A stretch of DNA of 64,000 nucleotides from the NCBI RefSeq assembly GCF_030348765.1, contig NZ_JAUCEU010000007.1:5863501-5927500 (forward strand), given 5' to 3'. The notes under the pieces were generated by a model that had not been told where the DNA came from, made no database searches, and saw nothing but the letters and a program-made list of their open reading frames with translations. Source of the DNA: Neobacillus sp. CF12 (lineage in GTDB: Bacteria > Bacillota > Bacilli > Bacillales > Cytobacillaceae). This document shows positions 1-7,375 of this stretch, in pieces; the stretch's first letter is position 1; every line of letters begins with the position of its first letter. The position numbers were made by a program, and so were the translations under genes.

Positions 1-15
1 GTGACGTGCGTCACA
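1..15. promoter_or_regulatory. Fnr-type box at the window edge
   Basis: The window opens with GTGACGTGCGTCACA. If the preceding base is T, this matches the Bacillus Fnr/CRP consensus TGTGA-N6-TCACA exactly. No -10 hexamer lies at the right distance on the plus strand, so it more likely serves a leftward gene outside the window. An oxygen- or nitrate-regulated neighbour would fit with narK next door, but that is inference. Confidence 0.5.
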
Positions 16-93
16 AAATTAGTGAAGGAACTGTGAACTTGGGGTGAAAGTCAAAAAGTTGTAATAATTTACGCTGGATTTTCATTTATTTGG

Positions 94-120
94 AAAAAAA
101 TAGACCCTCCGAAGAAGGTC
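94..120 (-). terminator. Terminator of the narK-PAS gene
   Basis: A hairpin with GACC/GGTC outer arms and a CGAA loop is followed on the minus strand by a run of seven T. It lies directly beyond the stop codon of the leftward transporter gene. Confidence 0.6.
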
Positions 121-129
121 TTATTTCTT

Positions 130-1620
130 TTAATCATCAACTTCATGGAACATAGCAACATAATTTTTTGTTTCACCACTATCATCTTTAATGGCAGTAA
201 TGGTTAACCATTCCCGATAAATTTCTTGGTTTTTTCGTTTGTTCCATATGAATCCTTCCCAGTAGCCAGCATTTATCAAATTATCCCACATTTGTTTATA
301 AAAGGTATTATCGTGTTCTCCCGATTGTAGTACACTTGGTGTTTTTCCGATCACTTCATCCTTTGTGTAACCCGTAATCTTTGTAAAAGCGGGATTGACA
401 CTTTGAATAATCCCATTCTTATCCGTAACAGTTATACCATCTGTAGCATGATTGACAATTTTGGCGGAAATATCCTGCTTTTCACGAAAGTAGAGCCAGA
501 CAACTAATATTGAACTGGCTAGTGAAAACTCAGATAGTGACATGAAGCCAATTGCATAGTGTCCAGTCCAATTGAAGAGGATAGTCAAAATAATTGGCGG
601 GAAAAAGCCTCCGAGCCCGCCCATTGCAGAGACAATCCCATTCACAATTCCGGCCTGTTTTGAAAAATATAAAGGTACTAATTTAAAAATTGTACCATTT
701 CCAAGTCCTGCACAAATAGCCACGAATAAACATCCAAATGAATAAATAGGCAGGGAGGGAGTAAAGGCCAATAGAAAACCGGCGAAAGTCAGTCCTGTGA
801 AAACACCCATTAAAATAAAAAATGGATTTAATTTATCCCCAAGCCATCCGCCTATTGGGCGAAATACAGTAGCTAAAGCAATAAATCCAGCTGTACGTAA
901 ACCAGCATCCACTTTCTCTAAATCAAAATGATTCACTAAGAAAGAAGGCAAATAGATCGTGAAGGCAACAAATGACCCAAAAGTAATGAAATAAAACAAA
1001 CTTAAAAACCATAGCTTTTCATTTTTATAAACTTCTTTAATTTGATCAGTTAAGGAATTGTTAGCTTTTTTCTCATTCTTATCACCGAAGAGGAAATTCA
1101 AAACGGCAAAGATCAAAACAACCACAAGGAATATTTGTATGGTCGTTCTCCAGCCAAATGCATTGGCAAGTACCGGTGATGCAAACGATGTTAGTGCTGT
1201 TCCAATATTCCCAGCTCCATAAATTCCATTAATAAAGCCATGTTTTTCTTTTGGGAAATATTTAGGAAGTGAGGTTACGCCGATAGAAAAAACAGCTCCG
1301 CCAATACCAAGCATTAATCCACCCAAAATTAACATGAATAAAGAGTTAGCAATACTTAAAATTCCAATTGGCAGCAATAAAATAATAAAGCTAATTGTAA
1401 ATATGGTTCTAGCACCGAATCGATTTGTCCAATAGCCAATTGGAACTCTTAGTAAAGATCCAAGGATTACAGGTACGGCGGTGGCCAAGGATATTTGAGT
1501 TGATGATAGCTTAATATCTGCTTGAATGTAAGGCATGAGTGATGAAATAAGCACCCAGACCATAAACCCAGCAACAAGGCTTGTAGTTTGAAGATATAAT
1601 TGTTTTGCACCTTGAGACAT
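130..1620 (-). CDS. narK: NarK-like nitrate/nitrite MFS transporter with C-terminal PAS domain
   Basis: Major facilitator of the nitrate/nitrite porter family, expected in the cytoplasmic membrane. About 12 hydrophobic segments fill residues 1-385. The glycine-rich family signatures are visible (GAGNIGTALTSF near residue 135; SAMGGLGGFFPP near 330), as is the MFS loop GYWTNRFGAR. Residues 390-496 form a PAS domain (ATDGITVTDKNGIIQSVN, then a WNKRKNQEIYREWL strand pair). This makes the protein about 100 residues longer than plain Bacillus NarK (about 395 aa). The PAS tail should be cytosolic, and its ligand is unknown. The start ATG has a GGGGG ribosome site. A predicted Fnr-activated promoter lies upstream. 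The family call is strong; nitrate specificity is inferred. Confidence 0.85.
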   Translation of the reverse strand: MSQGAKQLYLQTTSLVAGFMVWVLISSLMPYIQADIKLSSTQISLATAVPVILGSLLRVPIGYWTNRFGARTIFTISFIILLLPIGILSIANSLFMLILGGLMLGIGGAVFSIGVTSLPKYFPKEKHGFINGIYGAGNIGTALTSFASPVLANAFGWRTTIQIFLVVVLIFAVLNFLFGDKNEKKANNSLTDQIKEVYKNEKLWFLSLFYFITFGSFVAFTIYLPSFLVNHFDLEKVDAGLRTAGFIALATVFRPIGGWLGDKLNPFFILMGVFTGLTFAGFLLAFTPSLPIYSFGCLFVAICAGLGNGTIFKLVPLYFSKQAGIVNGIVSAMGGLGGFFPPIILTILFNWTGHYAIGFMSLSEFSLASSILVVWLYFREKQDISAKIVNHATDGITVTDKNGIIQSVNPAFTKITGYTKDEVIGKTPSVLQSGEHDNTFYKQMWDNLINAGYWEGFIWNKRKNQEIYREWLTITAIKDDSGETKNYVAMFHEVDD

Positions 1621-1710
1621 TCCAATCCCCCTTCATTTCCAATAGTATTTCCATAAAAAAGCTATGCAACCGAAATTTTTTATACAAATACAACTATTGG
1701 AAAATTTTTC

Positions 1711-1761
1711 TTAGTGTATTATAGAACAATTTTCACTATTTATGCAGTGAGGTATGACACA
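1711..1761 (-). promoter_or_regulatory. Predicted Fnr-dependent promoter of narK-PAS
   Basis: On the minus strand there is a perfect -10 TATAAT (1718-1723), and upstream an Fnr-like dyad AGTGA-N6-ACACA (1746-1761; 8 of 10 consensus positions). The dyad centre lies about 41-42 bp from the predicted start site. This is the classical geometry for Fnr activation in place of a -35 element. Confidence 0.55.
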
Positions 1762-1910
1762 AATCTGCAAAAATAGTAATATTTCTAAAAAAAATGGAAA
1801 ATCTGTCCTCATTCGTGTATTATCATATTAATTTAATCAATAAACTATCAAATTACCTGATGCATTCCGATATATATTAAAGGAAAGATCATGATGGATA
1901 GGAGGGTTTT

Positions 1911-3068
1911 ATGAATTTCCAAAAAATAGAATCATTTGATCAACAGCTTGATTTAATGAATATACTATCTCAACGATTTTCCACAAGAGCTTATCAGGTT
2001 GATATCGAGGGAAGTTTTCCTTACGAAAATATTCAAGATCTAAAGGATACAGGCTATACAGCATTGACTGTTCCAAAAAAATATGGTGGAAGAGAAATAT
2101 CTTTATATGAGATGCTCCATTTTCAAGAGAAGATTGCTGAAGGTGATGGAGCAACGGCGCTATCAATAGGATGGCATATGGGGATTATCAAAAACCTAAC
2201 AGAAAAAAATTCTTGGAATGAGCGCATCTTTAAAAAAATCTGTGAAGAAGTTAAAAATGGATCATTAATAAATAGTGCTGCAACAGAGCCAAGGACAGGA
2301 AGCCCGACACGTGGAGGAAAACCTGAAACTACCGCCTTGAAAACAGGGGCGAATTGGACAGTAAATGGAAGGAAAACCTTTACCACCATGGCGCCTGTAC
2401 TTGATTATTTTATTGTTAGCGCCACTATTAAGGATACAAACAGAGTGGGGAACTTCCTTATCCCTAGATCCTCGGAAGGGATTGTAATTGAAGAAACGTG
2501 GGATAGTATTGCTTTGAGAGGGACGGGTAGTCATGATTTAATCCTACAAGATGTAACCGTACCAGAAGAAAACTTCGTGGAACAGATTGGAATCGATGGA
2601 AAGAAACCTAGTGGGTGGCTTCTGCATATACCAGCTTGTTATCTTGGAATTGCAAAGGCTGCAAAGAAACATGCAATTGAATTTTCCTTAGAATATGCTC
2701 CTAATAGCATCGAGGGTTCGATCATTAACCTACCGAACGTTCGACAAAAAATAGGTGAAATGGAATTGAAGTTGATGGAATCTGAGTATTTCTTGCATTC
2801 TGTTGCGAAGCAATGGGATGATTCTGATGAACACGCAAGAGGGAAAATGGGACCTATCTTAGGGGCTGCCAAATTAACTGTTACAAATAATGCAATTGCT
2901 GTAGTGGATTTGGCCATGAGAGTAGTCGGAGCAAGAAGTCTATCCATGAAAAATCCTTTGCAGCGTTATTATCGGGATGTCAGAGCGGGACTGCACAATC
3001 CTCCTATGGATGATATGACCATCCAGGTATTAGCAAACCACGCGATTATGGATATACAAAAATCATAG
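1911..3068 (+). CDS. Acyl-CoA dehydrogenase-fold flavoprotein
   Basis: A 385-residue protein of the acyl-CoA dehydrogenase superfamily. The TEPRTGSPT segment near residue 123 and the NGRKTFTT strand match the FAD-binding middle domain. The C-terminal helical domain ends in RDVRAGLHNPPMDD, where classical dehydrogenases have RD-x-R-I-YEGT. That ending is more like the DszC/SfnC-type flavin monooxygenase branch, so it may be a reduced-flavin-dependent monooxygenase rather than a fatty-acid dehydrogenase. The start is fixed by a GGAGGG site 6 bases upstream. It is monocistronic, with its own terminator. The substrate cannot be told from the sequence. Confidence 0.75.
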   Translation: MNFQKIESFDQQLDLMNILSQRFSTRAYQVDIEGSFPYENIQDLKDTGYTALTVPKKYGGREISLYEMLHFQEKIAEGDGATALSIGWHMGIIKNLTEKNSWNERIFKKICEEVKNGSLINSAATEPRTGSPTRGGKPETTALKTGANWTVNGRKTFTTMAPVLDYFIVSATIKDTNRVGNFLIPRSSEGIVIEETWDSIALRGTGSHDLILQDVTVPEENFVEQIGIDGKKPSGWLLHIPACYLGIAKAAKKHAIEFSLEYAPNSIEGSIINLPNVRQKIGEMELKLMESEYFLHSVAKQWDDSDEHARGKMGPILGAAKLTVTNNAIAVVDLAMRVVGARSLSMKNPLQRYYRDVRAGLHNPPMDDMTIQVLANHAIMDIQKS

Positions 3069-3071
3069 TGG

Positions 3072-3101
3072 AACCAGCCTCAAGTAAGGGGCTGGTTTTT
3101 T
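3072..3101 (+). terminator. Terminator of the acyl-CoA dehydrogenase-like gene
   Basis: AACCAGCC and GGCTGGTT arms are followed by a run of T, just after the stop codon. Confidence 0.85.
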
Positions 3102-3162
3102 AAGTTCCATTGCTCATATTTTTTGTTCCATTTGAACACTTTAACTATAAGGGGTGAAGACG

Positions 3163-3315
3163 ATGCCAAGAGGGAAGGAATTAAGCCAATTACCTAAGTC
3201 GAATACTACTGTAGATGTAGGAACAAATACCAAAGATGTACTTAGAAAAGGCTTTGATCAACAAGTCAAGCCTCATCCAAGAGATGTGGATAAGGAAAAC
3301 GAAGACATGATATAA
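3163..3315 (+). CDS. Small hypothetical protein, 50 aa
   Basis: A short open frame beginning MPRGKELSQLPKS, with GGGGTGAAG 5 bases upstream, ending just before a strong hairpin terminator. It is hydrophilic and charged, without a membrane segment or cysteines. The complete signal set (ribosome site, start, stop, terminator) argues that it is translated. I do not recognise the family. It stands next to the spore protein gene sspH, so a sporulation role is possible but unsupported. Confidence 0.6.
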   Translation: MPRGKELSQLPKSNTTVDVGTNTKDVLRKGFDQQVKPHPRDVDKENEDMI

Positions 3316-3320
3316 ACGTA

Positions 3321-3361
3321 AAAAATACCTCCACCTTAGATGAAAAGGTGGAGGTATTTTT
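3321..3361. terminator. Bidirectional terminator between the small gene and sspH
   Basis: Sixteen-base arms AAAATACCTCCACCTT and its complement surround a 7-base loop, with A-run and T-run on the two sides. It therefore works for both convergent genes. Confidence 0.9.
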
Positions 3362-3540
3362 CATTCTTCAATAAGTTCTCCAACTTCAACGATGGTTCTT
3401 TCTTCAAGAGGTCCTCTGAGGTGGACAGTAGCGGTTCTTCCATCTTCATTTAATTGATCAATCCACACAGAAGCACCGTTATATTTGACTTCAATATCTG
3501 CAGATGATGATAGAATTTGCTTTACACGATTCACATTCAT
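3361..3540 (-). CDS. sspH: H-type small acid-soluble spore protein
   Basis: A 59-residue protein matching the SspH family in length and pattern: MNVNRVKQIL at the start, YNGASVWIDQLNEDGRTA in the middle, and a VEVGELIEE tail. Family members are made in the forespore and are minor DNA- or core-associated spore proteins. A GTG codon three triplets upstream would overlap the ribosome site, whereas AGGAG sits 8 bases before the ATG at 3540, so the shorter start was chosen. It is transcribed towards the small gene and ends at the shared terminator. I could not pick out a convincing sigma-G promoter by eye. Confidence 0.85.
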   Translation of the reverse strand: MNVNRVKQILSSSADIEVKYNGASVWIDQLNEDGRTATVHLRGPLEERTIVEVGELIEE

Positions 3541-4001
3541 ATATTTCACTCCTATCTAAATTGTCATTTTATTTTTACCTTTAAGTAAAATTTCATTCAT
3601 TCAATTTGTAACCGCTTACTTCTATTATATGTAGTTCTAAAAGGACAGCTTGTTTGATATTCTGTAAAAGATAAGACTAAAATCATATTGCACGCCATAA
3701 ATTTCCGGTTTATGATTACTTAGAAAAAGATTACCCAAAAAAATGAAACTTAATGAACTTCCCATCGTCTTATATAAAAGAAGTTCTATTATCAGGTTAT
3801 TAGATAAAAATGAATTTGTTGCTTTCAAATGAATTTGACCAAGCTATCGAGATTGTAAGTTTACTAGCTAAATATAGTGAAAATTGACGAAAGAAATTGG
3901 GTATTAATGGTAAGGGTTTTGTTTTTATTTTTATTGATATGTGATATAGTTATTGAGGTTCGTTTACCGAATGTTATTGGTAAGTGAGAGGAGAATTAAC
4001 A
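3541..4001. other. Non-coding gap upstream of the LTA synthase-like gene
   Basis: About 460 bases without a convincing gene. Two short frames (up to 3743, then 3743-3832) read as protein-like peptides but are out of frame with each other and have no ribosome site. A 5-bp inverted repeat TTACC/GGTAA (3964-3983) sits just before the ribosome site of the next gene. A TTGATA/TATAGT-like promoter may lie near 3930-3955. Confidence 0.4.
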
Positions 4002-6056
4002 ATGAAAAAGATTAGACTGCCAAAAATAAAAAATAATGGACCGATTGCTTTCTTTGCAATTGCTGTTGTTTTATTCTGGCTAAAAACATACGCAGCTTAT
4101 CAAATTGAATTTACACTTGGAATTGATAATAACCTACAAAAATTTCTTTTATTTATTAACCCATTAAGTTCAGCGCTATTCTTTTTTGGTTTAGCTTTAC
4201 TTTTCAAAAAGCGCATGAAGTTAGTCATCATTGTAACGAATTTTATTTTGTCGTTCCTTTTGTACGCCAATGTTGCCTATTACAGATTCTTTAGCGATTT
4301 TATTACTGTTCCGGTATTAATGTCGACCAAAACAAATGCAGGGCAGCTGGGGGATAGTGCACTTTCTTTAATGTCTCCGTTTGACTTCTTATATTTCTTG
4401 GATTTCTTTATTCTTATTGCATTGGCTTTTACCTCATTTAGGAAGGTTACCGTTGAGAATAGAAAGTCATTTAAAGTGGTTCTGTTGTTTGCGGTAACAG
4501 TATTCTTGTTCAATCTTGGATTGGCAGAGAAAGATCGTCCACAATTATTAAGCCGTTCATTTGATAGAAATTACTTAGTAAAGTATTTAGGTGCCTATAA
4601 CTTTACCATTTATGATGTTATCCAAAATATTAAATCTTCTGGTCAACGGGCACTTGCAGACAGTAGTGATATTACAGATGTTGAGAACTACCGGAAAGCG
4701 AATTTCGCTGCACCAAATCCAGAGTACTTTGGTAAAGCTAAAGGAATGAATGTAATCTATATTGCGATGGAATCTCTTCAAAGCTTTGCAATCGATTATA
4801 AGATGCCGGATGGACAGGAAGTTACACCATTCTTAAATTCTCTTGTTCATGGGAATGAATCTTTCTATTTTGAAAACTTCTTCCATCAAACCGGTCAAGG
4901 GAAGACATCTGATGCAGAATTCTTGATGGAAAATGGATTATATCCAATGGCTCAAGGTGCTGTCTTCGTCAATAAAGCACAAAATACCTATCATGCAATG
5001 CCTGCGATTCTAAAAGGGAATGGGTACTATTCCGCATCGTTCCATGGGAATTATAAAACATTCTGGAATCGAAATGTGATGTATAAAGCATTAGGATATG
5101 ATCAATTTTTTGATGCTGAATATTACAATATGACAGAGGAAAATACAAAGAATTACGGCTTAAAGGATAAGCCATTCTTTACAGAATCAATGCCTTTGCT
5201 TGAAAGCATACCACAGCCGTTCTATACAAAGTTTTTAACCCTTTCTAACCACTTTCCATTTGAAATGGATCCGGAGGATACTGAGTTCCCTGCAGGTGAT
5301 ACAGGTGATAAAGTGGTCGATCAATATTTTCAGGCAGCACATTATATGGACGAAGCGATTGAACAATTCTTTAATGATCTAAAAGCTTCAGGGTTATACG
5401 ATAATACAGTGATTGTTATGTACGGAGACCATTACGGCATTTCTGAAAATCATAATGAGGCCATGGCGAAGGTTCTTGGTGTTGAGGAAATCACTCCAAC
5501 CCTAAACGTTGGCTTACAGAGAGTTCCTTTATTTATTCATGTTCCTGGAGTAAAAGGAGGAATTCAACAGCAATATGGTGGTCAGGCAGACGTTCGTTCA
5601 ACGATCCTTCATTTATTGGGAATTGATACAAAAGACTACATGGAACTTGGATCTGATTTATTATCCAAGGATCACCGTAATTGGGCTTTATTTAGAAATG
5701 GTGATTTCGTCTCCCCTGAAATCGTTCAAGTAAAAGGAAAATGTTATAGTAACGAAACAGGAGAATTACTTGATGGTATGGACCCATGTAAGGAAATTGC
5801 TGATAAAGCCGCTGCAGAACTACAAATGTCAGATGAAATTGTTTATAAAGACCTTTTACGATTCTACCAGCCAGAGGGATATACACCAATTGATCCTAAT
5901 GACTTCGAATATTTAGCTCCTAAAGTGAAAAAAGAGCCAATTAAAAATAACGAAGTAGATGACCAAGAAGGTTCCAATGATATTGAAAGTCCAGAAAGTA
6001 CTGAAGGTATAAGTGAGAATGAGAGTATAAATGAGAATGAAACTGTAAATGAATAA
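4002..6056 (+). CDS. Lipoteichoic acid synthase-family phosphoglycerol transferase
   Basis: LtaS-family enzyme of the cell envelope, 684 residues. Five hydrophobic segments fill about residues 10-190. An extracellular sulfatase-fold domain follows, with the expected metal and nucleophile positions: Glu in IAMESLQ, Thr in GQGKTSDAEF, His in SNHFPFE and Asp-His in MYGDHYG. Such enzymes move glycerol phosphate from phosphatidylglycerol to a growing lipoteichoic acid chain or its glycolipid primer. Bacillus genomes carry several paralogues (LtaS, YfnI, YqgS), and I cannot assign this one. The last ~45 residues are a very acidic, Asn/Glu/Ser-rich tail that is unusual for the family. The start at 4002 follows GAGAGGAG; an upstream in-frame GTG overlaps that site. 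Confidence 0.9.
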   Translation: MKKIRLPKIKNNGPIAFFAIAVVLFWLKTYAAYQIEFTLGIDNNLQKFLLFINPLSSALFFFGLALLFKKRMKLVIIVTNFILSFLLYANVAYYRFFSDFITVPVLMSTKTNAGQLGDSALSLMSPFDFLYFLDFFILIALAFTSFRKVTVENRKSFKVVLLFAVTVFLFNLGLAEKDRPQLLSRSFDRNYLVKYLGAYNFTIYDVIQNIKSSGQRALADSSDITDVENYRKANFAAPNPEYFGKAKGMNVIYIAMESLQSFAIDYKMPDGQEVTPFLNSLVHGNESFYFENFFHQTGQGKTSDAEFLMENGLYPMAQGAVFVNKAQNTYHAMPAILKGNGYYSASFHGNYKTFWNRNVMYKALGYDQFFDAEYYNMTEENTKNYGLKDKPFFTESMPLLESIPQPFYTKFLTLSNHFPFEMDPEDTEFPAGDTGDKVVDQYFQAAHYMDEAIEQFFNDLKASGLYDNTVIVMYGDHYGISENHNEAMAKVLGVEEITPTLNVGLQRVPLFIHVPGVKGGIQQQYGGQADVRSTILHLLGIDTKDYMELGSDLLSKDHRNWALFRNGDFVSPEIVQVKGKCYSNETGELLDGMDPCKEIADKAAAELQMSDEIVYKDLLRFYQPEGYTPIDPNDFEYLAPKVKKEPIKNNEVDDQEGSNDIESPESTEGISENESINENETVNE

Positions 6057-6067
6057 TATATGAATAA

Positions 6068-6103
6068 AGGGGCTTTCATTGCTGATGAAAGTCTCTTTTT
6101 TTA
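6068..6103 (+). terminator. Terminator of the LTA synthase-like gene
   Basis: GGGGCTTTCAT pairs with ATGAAAGTCTC through some G-T pairs, then seven T follow. Confidence 0.75.
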
Positions 6104-6199
6104 TTAGTTTTAATGAATAAATATGTAGAATTTGAATTATGTTTATAATATAATGAATAGTAAAAAAAATGCATGCTGCATGGTATGGAGGAGATTGAT

Positions 6200-6730
6200 A
6201 TGAGGGATGTTAGATTAATTAACATATTTGAACATCATATTGCACAAAAATATTTGAATCGATCTGGAATTGCGCATGCAATAGCTGTATCCTATCATGC
6301 CTTTCATTTAGCAAAAGAACATCATTTGGACGTTGATACAGCAGCAAAGGCTGGGCTTTTACATGATATGGGACATTATACATGGTATAAAAATGGGAAA
6401 TGGGATTATGATTTGTATAAGCAAAATGACATTCACCCAATCAAAGGGGCGGAAAGAGCCCACAAATTATTAATTCGACTTGGTGAAAATCCAGTAAGGG
6501 CAAAGACGATTGCATTAGCGATTCTTTTTCATACAGATTCATTTTTACCCTCAAATGATATTGTGCGCACACCATTACAGCAAATTGTAAAATGGGCTGA
6601 TGAGAAAGACGAAGAAGAGGGTGGAATGCACCATTATCGAACCATCGACTTTGATCGTGCAAAACAGAGCATAATCCGTTTAGATGAGTGGATAGATAGT
6701 GAATTAATAATAATGTCTGAGTATGAATAA
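6200..6730 (+). CDS. HD-domain protein, predicted phosphohydrolase
   Basis: A 176-residue HD-superfamily protein. The metal-binding pattern is visible as H in SYHAFHLA, the HD pair in LLHDMGHY (about residue 58) and a later helix with HTDSFLP. Members hydrolyse phosphoester bonds in nucleotides or related compounds, and the substrate is not evident here. The start at 6200 is set by GGAGGAG 6 bases upstream; two upstream ATG codons (6173, 6185) precede or overlap that site. It is a single-gene unit between terminators. Confidence 0.75.
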   Translation: MRDVRLINIFEHHIAQKYLNRSGIAHAIAVSYHAFHLAKEHHLDVDTAAKAGLLHDMGHYTWYKNGKWDYDLYKQNDIHPIKGAERAHKLLIRLGENPVRAKTIALAILFHTDSFLPSNDIVRTPLQQIVKWADEKDEEEGGMHHYRTIDFDRAKQSIIRLDEWIDSELIIMSEYE

Positions 6731-6732
6731 AT

Positions 6733-6760
6733 AAAAAAAGCTGTGCTTAATGCACAGCTT
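6733..6760 (-). terminator. Hairpin terminator between HD gene and the 158-aa gene
   Basis: AAGCTGTGC/GCACAGCTT arms with loop TTAAT. The T-run is on the minus strand, so it best serves the leftward gene. It may also stop the HD gene. Confidence 0.8.
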
Positions 6761-6770
6761 GAATTATGTA

Positions 6771-7247
6771 TTAAACACGATGAAATCCTTCCTCATTTAG
6801 AAAATCTTCTGCTTCACCATAGGTATCGAAACTTTCTTCAAGATTTAATCCAAAGTATATATTCCACGTGTCGTTTTCATTGATTAAAATAAGGTGGTTC
6901 TTTTCCTCGTCTACCCATCGTTCTTCTACTTGATTCCCAATAATGGCTTCTTCGACAAGTGACTTTTCAATGGGTAATAAGGATTCAATGGACTCTTTAA
7001 TTAATTTCTTTAATTCATCCTCTGAGTAGTCACGAATATTCACCATTCCTTTATCGTCGGTTTGATACGTATGTAGGTTTCCAGCATATACAAATCCGTT
7101 CCCATTTGGGTGAAGATGATAAACTACATTTTTTTTCTCAGATGCGCTGTTTGGTAGCTGGAAATTAACACGTTTAAGTGAAACGTCTTTTCGCTCTAGT
7201 TCAGGAAATGACTCAATTATAGCTAATTTTTCGTTAAAAGTAAGCAT
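6771..7247 (-). CDS. Hypothetical protein, 158 aa
   Basis: A soluble, acidic protein that I do not recognise. It starts MLTFNEKLAIIESFPEL and ends DTYGEAEDFLNEEGFHRV, with no membrane segment or cysteine motif. The start was chosen because GGAGG lies 6 bases before the ATG at 7247; a longer frame to 7283 has no such site. It is transcribed in the same direction as the haem-copper operon to its right but is separated from it by a terminator. Confidence 0.7.
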   Translation of the reverse strand: MLTFNEKLAIIESFPELERKDVSLKRVNFQLPNSASEKKNVVYHLHPNGNGFVYAGNLHTYQTDDKGMVNIRDYSEDELKKLIKESIESLLPIEKSLVEEAIIGNQVEERWVDEEKNHLILINENDTWNIYFGLNLEESFDTYGEAEDFLNEEGFHRV

Positions 7248-7315
7248 AGGTGCCTCCAATATTTTATGTAATGTAACTATCATACAGATAGTTTATCTGA
7301 AGTTACAACATTTTA

Positions 7316-7350
7316 TTTAAAAAGTGCTTTAACGCCTAAACGCTAAAGCA
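7316..7350 (-). terminator. Terminator of the haem-copper enzyme operon
   Basis: GCTTTAaCG/CGcTAAAGC arms with a 6-base loop, followed on the minus strand by ACTTTTTAAAT. Confidence 0.65.
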
Positions 7351-7375
7351 GAATTTTGTATTATGATTATTGGTT

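Noticed and set aside
3637..3828. 63-codon minus-strand open frame
   Set aside because: No ribosome site, low-complexity AT-rich coding, no recognisable motif.
3681..3832. Protein-like peptides between sspH and the LTA synthase gene
   Set aside because: The two peptide stretches lie in different frames with a stop between them and have no ribosome site. A gene relic is possible but cannot be supported.
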